Translations under genes and position numbers: made by a program
Source: Flavobacteriaceae bacterium
Lineage (GTDB): Bacteria; Bacteroidota; Bacteroidia; Flavobacteriales; Flavobacteriaceae
Direction of reading: 5' to 3'
Length of the DNA: 64,000 nt
Assembly: GCA_014238425.1 (NCBI GenBank)
Contig: JABABD010000031.1
Coordinates: 45,491 to 109,490, forward strand
The notes under the pieces: generated by a model
Seen by the model: only the letters and a program-made list of their open reading frames with translations
What the model was told of the DNA's origin: nothing
Database searches by the model: none
In this document: piece after piece, positions 18,797 to 27,652 of the stretch
How positions within the stretch are numbered: the stretch's first letter is position 1
Layout: every line of letters starts with the position of its first letter

Positions 18797-19345
18797 ATGA
18801 AAAACCTATATAAAATACTATTAGTAACTATTTTGATTGGTGCTTTTACATCTTGTCAAAAAGATAGTAGACCAAATTACCAATACATGCCAAATATGTA
18901 TGAGCCTGTTAGTTATGAGACTTATGGTGAGTATGAGGTGTTTCCTGGTAAGCAAGAAGCAATGTTGCCAGCAGAAGGAACCATAGCCAGAGGCGAATCT
19001 GCTTTTGATTATACGGATTCTGAAGCCGATTATCAGGCTGCTAAAGCTAGTTTAAAAAGCCCATTAGATTCTACTCAGGTCGATTATGATAAGGCAAAAG
19101 GATTGTATAGTATTTACTGTGCCATTTGTCATGGTAATAAAGGTGATGGTAACACGAGTTTTTCTGAAAGAGATTTAATTATACCTGGAGGATATGATAC
19201 TAAGGATATTACTATTGGTAGTATTTACCATACAATTTACTATGGTAGAAATACAATGGGGTCATATGCTAACCAATTAAGTGAAGAAGAACGTTGGCAA
19301 GTAGCGGCTTATGTTGAAAAACTAAAAGCTGATTTGCAAAAATAA
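18797..19345 (+). CDS. actE: Alternative Complex III subunit E, mono-heme cytochrome c lipoprotein
   Basis: A 182-residue lipoprotein cytochrome c. The signal peptide ends in GAFTSC, with C20 as the lipidated cysteine. A single heme site, CAICH at about residue 110, is followed by GNKGDGN. The axial methionine is likely in NTMGSYANQLSEEE. The subunit probably passes electrons from the ActA/ActB hemes and clusters towards the oxidase. It begins seven bases after actD. Confidence 0.92.
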   Translation: MKNLYKILLVTILIGAFTSCQKDSRPNYQYMPNMYEPVSYETYGEYEVFPGKQEAMLPAEGTIARGESAFDYTDSEADYQAAKASLKSPLDSTQVDYDKAKGLYSIYCAICHGNKGDGNTSFSERDLIIPGGYDTKDITIGSIYHTIYYGRNTMGSYANQLSEEERWQVAAYVEKLKADLQK

Positions 19346-19371
19346 GATTTAGATAAAGTTTATATATAGAT

Positions 19372-20757
19372 ATGTATACATTTTCAAATAGACTAAAAAT
19401 AGGATCCATCGCATTAATGGTTATTGGAGCATTGATGGTAGCCTATGGTTTTATAGATTCTGACAAATCTTTGGAAGAGGTCAAGGTAATGTTAGCCGAA
19501 GAAGATTCAGCACATGGAGATGGTCACGGAGAAGCAGCACATGCTGAAGTAGGAGAAACTCATGGGAATGAACACGCTGAGCCAACGCATGAAGAAGGTC
19601 ACGATGCTGCGGTAGGACATGGAGATACCGACGTGTCTCACGGAGACGAACACGCTGAGCACGTAATGCATCAAATACATAATAGACCTTATGCAGCGTT
19701 GTATGTAGCCGCTTTCTTTTTTATGATGATTGCACTCGGCGTACTAGCATTTTATGGGGTGCAATGGGCATCTCAAGCAGGTTGGTCACCGGTTTTATTT
19801 AGGGTCATGGAAGCTATTACCTATTATTTGTTGCCAGGAGCCATAATTGTTGTAGGGATTGCACTTATTGGTGGAGAACATATATTTGTTTGGATGAACC
19901 CAGATATGACGGATCCAACAAAACCAGAGTACGATGCTTTGGTCGATGGTAAATCTGGATGGCTAAATAAAACAGGCTTTTTGATTAGAGCTATTATCTT
20001 TATAGCAGGATGGAGTTTATACCGTTATTTTGCGCGTAAATTCTCGTTAGCACAAGACCAAGCGAATGATAATAAGAACTTCAAGAAAACCTTCCGTATT
20101 TCGGCAGCATTCCTTGTATTCTATATCTATACAGAATCGATGATGTCATGGGATTGGATAATGAGTGTGGATCCTCACTGGTTTAGCACACTGTTTGGAT
20201 GGTACGTCTTCGCTAGTATGTTTGTTAGCGGAATTACAGTCATAGCATTAATAACCATTTACTTGAAATCAAAAGGATATCTAGAATTCGTAAACGATAG
20301 TCATATCCATGATTTGGCAAAGTTCATGTTCGCTATAAGTATCTTTTGGACCTACCTTTGGTTTTCACAATTCATGCTTATTTGGTATGCTAATATACCG
20401 GAAGAGGTAACTTATTTTGTAACAAGAATAGAAGATTATAAATTGCCATTCTTTGGGATGCTAGCAATGAACTTTATATTCCCTGTGTTGGTATTAATGA
20501 ATAGTGATTACAAGCGTATTCCTTGGTTTGTAATTATGGGAGGATTAGTCATATTAATTGGACATTATGTGGATGTGTTCAATATGATCATGCCAGCAAC
20601 AGTTGGAGACAGATGGTATATAGGAATTCCTGAAATAGGATCTGTATTACTGTTTTTAGGATTATTTATATTTCTTGTATTTACGGCTTTGTCTAAACAA
20701 CCTTTATTGGCCAAACGCAATCCGTTTATAAAAGAGAGTGAACAATTTCATTATTAA
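19372..20757 (+). CDS. actF: Alternative Complex III subunit F, quinol-binding membrane subunit
   Basis: A 461-residue NrfD-related integral membrane subunit that pairs with ActC. After the first helix (about residues 7-27) there is an unusual hydrophilic loop (about 40-105) holding more than a dozen histidines with Glu, Asp and Gly (DGHGEAAHAEVGETHGNEH and similar). About nine more helices follow. The loop should lie at the membrane surface and could bind metal ions, which is inference. It is 26 bases after actE and 27 before coxB. Confidence 0.9.
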   Translation: MYTFSNRLKIGSIALMVIGALMVAYGFIDSDKSLEEVKVMLAEEDSAHGDGHGEAAHAEVGETHGNEHAEPTHEEGHDAAVGHGDTDVSHGDEHAEHVMHQIHNRPYAALYVAAFFFMMIALGVLAFYGVQWASQAGWSPVLFRVMEAITYYLLPGAIIVVGIALIGGEHIFVWMNPDMTDPTKPEYDALVDGKSGWLNKTGFLIRAIIFIAGWSLYRYFARKFSLAQDQANDNKNFKKTFRISAAFLVFYIYTESMMSWDWIMSVDPHWFSTLFGWYVFASMFVSGITVIALITIYLKSKGYLEFVNDSHIHDLAKFMFAISIFWTYLWFSQFMLIWYANIPEEVTYFVTRIEDYKLPFFGMLAMNFIFPVLVLMNSDYKRIPWFVIMGGLVILIGHYVDVFNMIMPATVGDRWYIGIPEIGSVLLFLGLFIFLVFTALSKQPLLAKRNPFIKESEQFHY

Positions 20758-20784
20758 TAAGATACATAAAGAAGAGAAACGACA

Positions 20785-21849
20785 ATGACTGCTTTTTTAA
20801 CAATTATAATTGTATTTTTTATAGCTGTTGCGATTTGGCAAATGGTTAAAATCTTTGATTTAGCTGAAGCCAGAGCAAACAACAACCAAGTGGCTAATGA
20901 CAAAGACAACAGAATCAATGGCTATTTAATGCTAGGATTCTTTATTTTTATTCATGTCATAACTATTATTTGTTTTTGGAAGTATGGAGACTTGCCTTTA
21001 ATGAGTAATTCAGCATCTGAACATGGACCAGGACTTGATAACTTAATGATCATTTCGATGGTTATTATTTTTATTGTTCAAACAATTACACAGTTCTTAC
21101 TGCATTGGTTCGCTTACAAATACAAAGGAGAGAAAGGGCGTAAAGCTTTATTCTATGCCGATAACGACAAGTTAGAGTTCATCTGGACTATCATACCAGT
21201 GATTGTTTTAGCAGGTTTGATCATCTACGGATTGTTTACCTGGACAACCATCATGAATATTGATACAGAAGATGATCCATTAGTAGTTGAATTGTATGCA
21301 CAACAATTTAATTGGAAAGCAAGGTATAGCGGAGACGATAATGTCTTAGGTAAGGCCAATGTTAGATTAATTGATATTGATAGAGCTAATATATTAGGAG
21401 TTGATGAAGCCGATCCTAATGCGCAGGATGATGTTATCACAGCAGAATTACACTTACCTGTTGGAAGAAAGGTGTTATTTAAGATGCGCTCTCAAGATGT
21501 ATTGCACTCGGCATATATGCCTCACTTTAGAGCTCAGATGAATTGTGTTCCAGGAATGATCACACAATTTGCATTCACTCCAACTGTCACTACAGAAGAG
21601 ATGAGGGCCAATCCAGATATAATCGATAAGGTGGCAAACATAAATAGGATACGTGTTGAAAAAAGCAAGAAACTTATTAAGAAAGGTAAAGAAGCTTTAG
21701 AGCGTTATACGTTTGATTATCTACTATTATGTAATAAAATTTGCGGTAAATCGCATTATAATATGCAGATGAAAATAGTAGTTGAAACCCAAGAAGAATA
21801 TGATGCTTGGATGAGTCAACAGAAAAAATTCAAAGAGTCTTTAAACTAG
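20785..21849 (+). CDS. coxB: cytochrome c oxidase subunit II
   Basis: A 354-residue subunit that carries the dinuclear CuA centre receiving electrons from cytochrome c. It has N-terminal transmembrane helices (about 1-20, 48-70, 85-112 and 130-155) and a periplasmic cupredoxin domain. The CuA ligands are visible as CNKICGKSHYNM (about residues 315-326), with an upstream His in VLHSAYMPH. Between the cupredoxin strands and the CuA loop there is a charged insertion of about 40 residues (near 270-312). No heme c domain is fused to it, so this is an aa3-type rather than caa3-type subunit II. Co-transcribed with the act genes. Confidence 0.95.
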   Translation: MTAFLTIIIVFFIAVAIWQMVKIFDLAEARANNNQVANDKDNRINGYLMLGFFIFIHVITIICFWKYGDLPLMSNSASEHGPGLDNLMIISMVIIFIVQTITQFLLHWFAYKYKGEKGRKALFYADNDKLEFIWTIIPVIVLAGLIIYGLFTWTTIMNIDTEDDPLVVELYAQQFNWKARYSGDDNVLGKANVRLIDIDRANILGVDEADPNAQDDVITAELHLPVGRKVLFKMRSQDVLHSAYMPHFRAQMNCVPGMITQFAFTPTVTTEEMRANPDIIDKVANINRIRVEKSKKLIKKGKEALERYTFDYLLLCNKICGKSHYNMQMKIVVETQEEYDAWMSQQKKFKESLN

Positions 21850-21880
21850 GAAGTACCCAAAAGAATAAAAAGTATAGATT

Positions 21881-23674
21881 ATGTCAGAACATGTAGATAA
21901 TCACGATCACGACGACGATCACGGACATCATCACAAAGAAACCTTCGTGACTAAATATATCTTTAGTCAGGATCATAAAATGATTTCCAAACAGTACCTC
22001 ATCACAGGTACAATTATGGGGGTTATTGGAGTTATTATGTCTTTGATGTTTCGTATGCAGATTGCGTGGCCTGAAGAGCCAAATGTGATTTTTGAAGCAC
22101 TATTAGGTAAATGGGCACCAGATGGTGTCATGGACGCTGATATTTATTTGGCATTAGTGACCATTCATGGTACTATCATGGTATTCTTCGTATTGACAGC
22201 AGGATTGAGTGGTACGTTTAGTAACCTATTAATTCCGTTGCAGATTGGAGCACGAGACATGGCTTCTGGATTTTTGAATATGATATCGTATTGGTTATTC
22301 TTTGTATCTAGTGTAATCATGGTGATTTCATTATTTGTACAAGCCGGACCAGCAGCAGCAGGTTGGACAATCTATCCACCATTAAGTGCATTACCATTAG
22401 CGCAAAGTGGATCTGGAGCGGGTATGACTTTGTGGCTCGTATCGATGGCGATATTCATTGCATCCTCTTTACTAGGGTCATTGAACTATATTGTGACCGT
22501 TATTAATTTAAGAACAAAAGGGATGTCTATGACGAGACTACCTTTAACTATATGGGCATTCTTTGTTACGGCTGTAATTGGGGTAATATCTTTCCCAGTA
22601 TTATTATCTGCAGCATTGATGTTGATAATGGATAGAAGTTTTGGTACGTCATTCTTCTTATCAGATATATTTCTTCAAGGAGAAGTGTTACATTACCAAG
22701 GAGGTTCGCCAGTATTATTTGAACACTTGTTCTGGTTCTTAGGACATCCAGAAGTATACATTGTATTGCTTCCGGCATTAGGTATTACATCTGAAGTCAT
22801 TGCAACCAACTCACGTAAACCAATCTTTGGGTATCGCGCCATGGTTGCATCAATCTTGGCAATTGCATTCTTATCAACGATAGTATGGGGACACCATATG
22901 TTTATTTCAGGAATGAATCCTTTCCTTGGATCCGTATTTACGTTTACAACCTTATTGATAGCAATTCCTTCAGCTGTAAAAGCATTCAACTATATAACCA
23001 CCTTATGGAAAGGTAATTTGCAATTTAACCCAGCCATGTTATTTTCTATTGGGTTGGTATCTACATTTATTACTGGCGGATTGACAGGTATTATTCTTGG
23101 TGATAGTGCATTGGATATTAACGTTCATGATACTTATTTTGTCGTAGCTCACTTCCATTTAGTAATGGGTATTTCTGCGCTTTATGGTATGTTTGCAGGG
23201 ATATATCATTGGTTCCCTAAAATGTATGGCCGAATGATGAATAAGAATCTCGGTTATATTCATTTCTGGGTGACAGCGATTTGTGCTTATGGGGTATTCT
23301 TCCCGATGCACTTTATAGGTATGGCAGGATTACCAAGGCGTTACTATACAAATTCTAATTTCCCATTGTTTGATGATACTGCCGATGCAAATGTTGTTAT
23401 TACAATTTTCGCCTTGATTGGCGGTGCATTCCAATTGGTGTTCATCTACAACTTAGTTCATAGTATATTTTACGGAAAGAAGGCAGAACAAAATCCTTGG
23501 AGGTCAAATACGTTGGAGTGGACAGCACCGATGAAGCATATGCACGGTAACTGGCCAGGAAAAATCCCTCATGTATTCCGTTGGGCTTATGACTATAGCA
23601 AACCAGGACATGACGAAGATTTTGTACCTCAAAATGTACCTCTAAAAGATGGAGAAGAAGAACTTCAACATTAG
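21881..23674 (+). CDS. coxA: cytochrome c oxidase subunit I
   Basis: The 597-residue catalytic subunit of an A-family heme-copper oxidase, with about twelve transmembrane helices. Visible ligands and channel residues are H in TIHGTIMVFF (low-spin heme), the CuB/Tyr motif WFLGHPEVYI, the HH pair in VWGHHMF, and the high-spin heme histidine region HDTYFVVAHFHLVMG. The YI and SF context around GHPEVYI fits A1/A2 enzymes. The N-terminus is rich in His and Asp (HDHDDDHGHHH, residues 8-18). It ends the actABCDEF-coxBA operon; subunits III and IV are encoded separately near 44.7-46.8 kb. Confidence 0.96.
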   Translation: MSEHVDNHDHDDDHGHHHKETFVTKYIFSQDHKMISKQYLITGTIMGVIGVIMSLMFRMQIAWPEEPNVIFEALLGKWAPDGVMDADIYLALVTIHGTIMVFFVLTAGLSGTFSNLLIPLQIGARDMASGFLNMISYWLFFVSSVIMVISLFVQAGPAAAGWTIYPPLSALPLAQSGSGAGMTLWLVSMAIFIASSLLGSLNYIVTVINLRTKGMSMTRLPLTIWAFFVTAVIGVISFPVLLSAALMLIMDRSFGTSFFLSDIFLQGEVLHYQGGSPVLFEHLFWFLGHPEVYIVLLPALGITSEVIATNSRKPIFGYRAMVASILAIAFLSTIVWGHHMFISGMNPFLGSVFTFTTLLIAIPSAVKAFNYITTLWKGNLQFNPAMLFSIGLVSTFITGGLTGIILGDSALDINVHDTYFVVAHFHLVMGISALYGMFAGIYHWFPKMYGRMMNKNLGYIHFWVTAICAYGVFFPMHFIGMAGLPRRYYTNSNFPLFDDTADANVVITIFALIGGAFQLVFIYNLVHSIFYGKKAEQNPWRSNTLEWTAPMKHMHGNWPGKIPHVFRWAYDYSKPGHDEDFVPQNVPLKDGEEELQH

Positions 23675-23695
23675 TAGTATTTGATATAAGATATA

Positions 23696-23745
23696 AAAAA
23701 GCCTTTCTTTACGATAGCTATCGGGAAGAAAGGCTTTTTCTTTAT
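23696..23745 (+). terminator. terminator of the act-cox operon with nested palindrome
   Basis: A 14-base-pair stem (23696-23709 with 23726-23739) is followed by T-rich sequence. Its 16-base loop itself contains the perfect palindrome CGATAGCTATCG (23712-23723), so a second hairpin can form at the tip. It separates the respiratory operon from the FkbM gene. Confidence 0.85.
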
Positions 23746-23769
23746 ATTTGGTTAAAACCTGATACCATT

Positions 23770-24624
23770 TTGAAAAAGTCAATCAAGTTAATCCTCAAAA
23801 GAATTCTTAGTGGTTTTAATTTTATTCTTATAATTAAAATTTCAGGAAAAAGATTCAAAATTCCAATTCTGGGAAATTTAGGAACTCAAAATGTTTTTAC
23901 GAGTGAAAAATGGATGATAGATTTACTTAAAATTATTATTCAGATAGATAGCAATAAATTTATTGATATAGGCGTAAATACCGGCCAGACGCTTTTAAAA
24001 ATTAGAAGTATAGATAATCAAATCAAATATATTGGGTTTGAACCAAACTCAAGCTGCATACATTATGTTAAAAGGCTAATTAAAGTAAATTCTTTAAAAA
24101 ATGTTACTTTATTGCCTATTGGCGTTTCGTTTAAAACAGGATTAGGCATATTAAATTTTTATCATGAGAATGATGGAGATAGCTCAGCTTCTATGATTAG
24201 AGATTTGCGAAATAATAAAGTGGTTCATAAAGATTATATATCACTATTTAATATTAGTGATTTAAAAGATGATATTGAACTATCTGGGATGTCAATATTA
24301 AAGATAGATGTTGAAGGCGCAGAGCTAGAAGTGATACAAAGTTTTAGGAAAGAAATTGAAATTAGTAAACCTTTTATAATTATGGAGATACTTCCTATAT
24401 ACGATAAAACTAAAAATGGTGATAGATATGAAAGACAAGTTCAAATTCATGCGGAGTTAGACGATTTGAACTATTCAATTTTACGTATTGTTAAAACAGA
24501 AAAGAAGTTAATTCGAATTGAAGAAATCAAAAATATTGGTATTCACTCTGATTTGAATAACTGCGATTATCTATGCGTGCATAAAACAAAACTGAACATG
24601 TTTAAAACCATTTCAAAGTATTAA
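23770..24624 (+). CDS. FkbM family methyltransferase
   Basis: A 284-residue SAM-dependent methyltransferase of the FkbM family, which commonly O-methylates sugars or polyketides. The SAM-binding motif FIDIGVNTGQTL (about residues 58-69), the acidic residue in YIGFEPNSS (about 91-99), LKIDVEGAELEVI (about 178-190) and FIIMEILP are seen. The start is TTG at 23770, with no ATG in a suitable position. The gene is more AT-rich than its neighbours, stands between the act-cox terminator and ruvB, and has no glycan genes around it. It is probably a later insertion. The substrate cannot be predicted. Confidence 0.85.
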   Translation: MKKSIKLILKRILSGFNFILIIKISGKRFKIPILGNLGTQNVFTSEKWMIDLLKIIIQIDSNKFIDIGVNTGQTLLKIRSIDNQIKYIGFEPNSSCIHYVKRLIKVNSLKNVTLLPIGVSFKTGLGILNFYHENDGDSSASMIRDLRNNKVVHKDYISLFNISDLKDDIELSGMSILKIDVEGAELEVIQSFRKEIEISKPFIIMEILPIYDKTKNGDRYERQVQIHAELDDLNYSILRIVKTEKKLIRIEEIKNIGIHSDLNNCDYLCVHKTKLNMFKTISKY

Positions 24625-24641
24625 AAATAGTATCTTTAAAT

Positions 24642-24649
24642 TATCTTTG
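24642..24649 (+). promoter_or_regulatory. possible -7 box of ruvB (TATCTTTG)
   Basis: TATCTTTG matches TAnnTTTG 43 bases before the ruvB ATG. No TTTG is present at 19 bases upstream, so it is a half-match. Confidence 0.45.
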
Positions 24650-24668
24650 ATAAGTCAATTTTAAAACA

Positions 24669-24686
24669 TTCCCACATTTATGGGAA
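24669..24686 (+). promoter_or_regulatory. inverted repeat in the ruvB leader
   Basis: TTCCCA (24669-24674) and TGGGAA (24681-24686) flank a six-base loop, six bases before the ruvB ATG. It could be a leader hairpin hindering ribosome access or a small operator. No T-run follows, so it is not a terminator. Confidence 0.35.
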
Positions 24687-24692
24687 CTGAAT

Positions 24693-25715
24693 ATGAACGA
24701 AAATCTAGATCCAACAAGTGAGAATTTTTCAACAGAAGAGCTTGACGTCGAAAAGAAGTTAAGACCGTTCACATTTAGTGATTTTACTGGTCAAGATCAA
24801 GTTCTTGAAAACCTTCAAATATTTGTTCAAGCAGCAAATCAACGTGATGAAGCGTTGGACCATACTCTGTTTCATGGACCTCCTGGATTAGGTAAGACGA
24901 CATTAGCCCATATTTTGGCAAACGAGCTAGATGTTGGTATTAAGGTGACGTCTGGTCCTGTTTTAGATAAGCCTGGAGATTTAGCAGGATTACTGACCAA
25001 TCTGGAAGATAGAGATGTTCTGTTTATTGATGAGATACATCGATTGAGTCCTATTGTAGAAGAGTACTTGTATTCTGCTATGGAGGATTATAGGATTGAT
25101 ATTATGATTGAGTCTGGACCCAATGCTAGGTCCGTCCAAATTGAACTCAATCCGTTTACGCTAGTTGGTGCGACTACTCGTTCTGGTTTGCTGACATCTC
25201 CTATGAGAGCACGATTTGGTATTTCGAGCAGATTAGAATATTATAAAACAGAATTATTGACTACCATTGTTCAGAGAAGTGCACAAATACTTGGTGTGCC
25301 TATCTCTATGGAAGCGGCCGTAGAAATTGCTGGCAGAAGTAGAGGGACACCCAGAATTGCTAATGCGTTGCTACGCAGAGTTCGGGATTTTGCCCAAATT
25401 AAAGGTGACGGTAATATAGACATTAAGATTGCCAAGTTTGCATTAGGGGCTTTGAATGTGGATACACACGGACTGGATGATATGGATAATAAGATACTGT
25501 CTACTATTATCGATAAATTTAAAGGAGGTCCAGTAGGAATCACCACATTGGCTACAGCGGTTAGCGAAAGTGCTGAAACGATTGAAGAAGTCTATGAACC
25601 TTTCTTGATACAACAGGGATTCATAATGCGAACACCTCGTGGTAGAGAGGTTACAGAATTGGCTTATAAACATCTAGGCAAAATAAAAGGAGACATTCAA
25701 GGTGGATTGTTTTAA
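24693..25715 (+). CDS. ruvB: Holliday junction branch migration DNA helicase RuvB
   Basis: A 340-residue AAA+ ATPase that drives Holliday junction branch migration with RuvA. Walker A is GPPGLGKTT (about residues 63-71) and Walker B is LFIDEIHRL (about 110-118). Sensor 1 is in [11 protein letters not shown], and the arginine finger region PMRARFG follows. The C-terminal winged helix ends with [16 protein letters not shown]. The length is standard. ruvA lies about 4 kb downstream, separated by three genes; ruvC is not in the window. Confidence 0.97.
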   Translation: MNENLDPTSENFSTEELDVEKKLRPFTFSDFTGQDQVLENLQIFVQAANQRDEALDHTLFHGPPGLGKTTLAHILANELDVGIKVTSGPVLDKPGDLAGLLTNLEDRDVLFIDEIHRLSPIVEEYLYSAMEDYRIDIMIESGPNARSVQIELNPFTLVGATTRSGLLTSPMRARFGISSRLEYYKTELLTTIVQRSAQILGVPISMEAAVEIAGRSRGTPRIANALLRRVRDFAQIKGDGNIDIKIAKFALGALNVDTHGLDDMDNKILSTIIDKFKGGPVGITTLATAVSESAETIEEVYEPFLIQQGFIMRTPRGREVTELAYKHLGKIKGDIQGGLF

Positions 25716-25778
25716 AGTTAAACAGAGAACTCCATTTTGAGTTTTCGATAAATCATCCGTGATCAAAAGCCACAATTA

Positions 25779-26651
25779 ATGCTGTTGTTTTTCAAAACCG
25801 TTTTCAATCACTTCTTCAATAACAATACTTTTCAAAAAGGTGCCGCATTGGCCTATTATGCTGTGTTCTCAATATTCCCGATTATCATTATTGTGATTTC
25901 TATATTAGGAATGGTATTTGGAGAATCTGCCGTTTCTGGAGAAGTGTTCGGTCAACTTAAAGATATATTAGGAAATGATGCCGCTATACAAATTGAGGAT
26001 ATTATCAAACATCAACATATAAGGGGTAATTCTGTTTTAACCACCATCTTAGGTTTCGTGACTTTGATTTTAAGCGCCTCAGGAATGTTTAGTCAAATAC
26101 ATAATGCGTTCAATAATATATGGGATATTAAAGCAAAGCCCAAGAATAGTATTGTTAGATATTTTACTAAACACTTGGCGTCTTTTGCGCTATTGATGCT
26201 ATTATTCTTGATTCTTTTTATCAGCACTTCTGCAAATGCATTCTTGATTAAACATGCCAAACATCTGCACAATGATTACAAACTATCATTTTTGTATGAG
26301 CACCTATCGTCTTTTTTGATTGTTTCGGTTTTGTTTGCAATCATGTTTAAGTTTTTGGGCGATGCAAAAGTGTATTGGAAACCTGCTATAATCAGCGGTG
26401 CTTTTACAGGTATCTTATTTATTCTTGGAAAAGTAGGAATAGGAACATATATTGGTAAGACTCATTTGTCGACTACTTTTGGCTCCGCAAGTGTTCTTGC
26501 CCTTATTATGCTTTGGGTATATTACACATCACAAATCATATTTCTTGGAGCATCTTTTCTAAAAATCTTGAGTGAGAAGATGCATTTAGAAATTACACCA
26601 AACGCTAACGCTGTTAAAATCAAGCTGACAGAAATCAAGACGAAACCTTAA
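25779..26651 (+). CDS. YihY/virulence factor BrkB family membrane protein
   Basis: A 290-residue inner-membrane protein of the YihY/BrkB family (once misnamed ribonuclease BN). About six transmembrane helices are seen. The N-terminal signature GAALAYYAVFSIFPIIIIV (about residues 21-39), the mid-protein SASGMFSQIHNAFNNIW and the late YTSQIIFLGASFLKI are characteristic. No biochemical role is established for the family; transport or envelope functions have been suggested. It lies 63 bases after ruvB and six bases before queG, so it is probably in an operon with queG. Confidence 0.87.
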   Translation: MLLFFKTVFNHFFNNNTFQKGAALAYYAVFSIFPIIIIVISILGMVFGESAVSGEVFGQLKDILGNDAAIQIEDIIKHQHIRGNSVLTTILGFVTLILSASGMFSQIHNAFNNIWDIKAKPKNSIVRYFTKHLASFALLMLLFLILFISTSANAFLIKHAKHLHNDYKLSFLYEHLSSFLIVSVLFAIMFKFLGDAKVYWKPAIISGAFTGILFILGKVGIGTYIGKTHLSTTFGSASVLALIMLWVYYTSQIIFLGASFLKILSEKMHLEITPNANAVKIKLTEIKTKP

Positions 26652-26657
26652 TTTCGA

Positions 26658-27587
26658 ATGATTAACTCTAGAGTCTCAAATACGACATTAATAAAGCAAG
26701 AAGCCAAACGCCTCGGTTTTTTGTCATGCGGTATTAGCAAAGCAGAATTCTTAGAAGAAGAAGCCCCACGACTAGAAGGTTGGCTTAATAAGAACATGCA
26801 TGGTGAGATGCGTTATATGGAAAATCATTTCGATAAACGATTGGATCCTACAAAATTAGTGGAAGGTTCGAAAAGTGTTATTTCATTGTTATTGAATTAT
26901 TTTCCTTCAGAAATACAGAAAGATCCTGATGCTCCAAAGATCAGTAAGTATGCATATGGCACCGATTATCATTTTGTCATAAAGGATAAATTAAGGCATC
27001 TCATGAATTTCATTCAAGAAGAAATTGGTGAAGTGCATGGTCGTGCTTTTGTAGATTCAGCTCCAGTGTTGGATAAAGCTTGGGCTGCAAAAAGTGGGTT
27101 GGGCTGGATAGGCAAGCACAGTAACTTATTGACACAACAAGTTGGATCTTTTTATTTCATTGCAGAACTTATTGTTGACTTAGATTTAGAATACGACACA
27201 ACGGTAACAGATCATTGCGGGACTTGTACCGCATGTATAGATGCATGTCCAACGCAAGCCATCACAGAACCTTATGTGGTAGATGGCAGTAAATGCATTT
27301 CCTATTTTACTATCGAATTAAAAGAGAATATCCCAACAGAATTCAAGGGGCAATTTGATGATTGGATGTTTGGTTGTGATGTATGCCAAGACGTTTGCCC
27401 TTGGAATAAATTTTCAAAACCACATAATGAACCTCTTTTTAATCCGCATCCAGAATTGCTTTCCATGACCAAAAAAGACTGGCAGGAGATTACTGAGGAT
27501 GTTTTTAAGAAGGTGTTCAAAAAATCGGCTGTCAAGCGTACTAAATTTTCAGGACTCAAACGTAATATTGATTTCCTTAAAGATTAG
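26658..27587 (+). CDS. queG: epoxyqueuosine reductase QueG
   Basis: A 309-residue cytoplasmic enzyme that reduces epoxyqueuosine to queuosine in tRNA anticodons, using cobalamin and two 4Fe-4S clusters. The DUF1730 cobalamin-binding part (about residues 1-170) contains [20 protein letters not shown]. The cluster cysteines are [12 protein letters not shown] (about 187-198) and, later, [11 protein letters not shown] (about 239-249). It is shorter than the enterobacterial enzyme because it lacks the C-terminal HEAT-like repeats. Co-directional and six bases from the BrkB-family gene. Confidence 0.94.
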   Translation: MINSRVSNTTLIKQEAKRLGFLSCGISKAEFLEEEAPRLEGWLNKNMHGEMRYMENHFDKRLDPTKLVEGSKSVISLLLNYFPSEIQKDPDAPKISKYAYGTDYHFVIKDKLRHLMNFIQEEIGEVHGRAFVDSAPVLDKAWAAKSGLGWIGKHSNLLTQQVGSFYFIAELIVDLDLEYDTTVTDHCGTCTACIDACPTQAITEPYVVDGSKCISYFTIELKENIPTEFKGQFDDWMFGCDVCQDVCPWNKFSKPHNEPLFNPHPELLSMTKKDWQEITEDVFKKVFKKSAVKRTKFSGLKRNIDFLKD

Positions 27588-27596
27588 CAGCATATA

Positions 27597-27627
27597 TTTC
27601 TCTATTTCCCAGTTACTGTTAACTTTG
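27597..27627 (+). promoter_or_regulatory. possible promoter of the malic enzyme gene
   Basis: TAACTTTG at 27620-27627 matches TAnnTTTG. TTTC, one base off TTTG, lies 19 bases upstream at 27597-27600. The -7 box ends 25 bases before the ATG at 27653. Confidence 0.55.
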
Positions 27628-27652
27628 TCAGTTCCATTGCAACTAAAATCAA

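Noticed and set aside
23712..23723. CGATAGCTATCG as an attachment site for the FkbM gene
   Set aside because: Only one copy is seen, and no integrase, transposase or flanking repeat is present; it lies inside a terminator loop.
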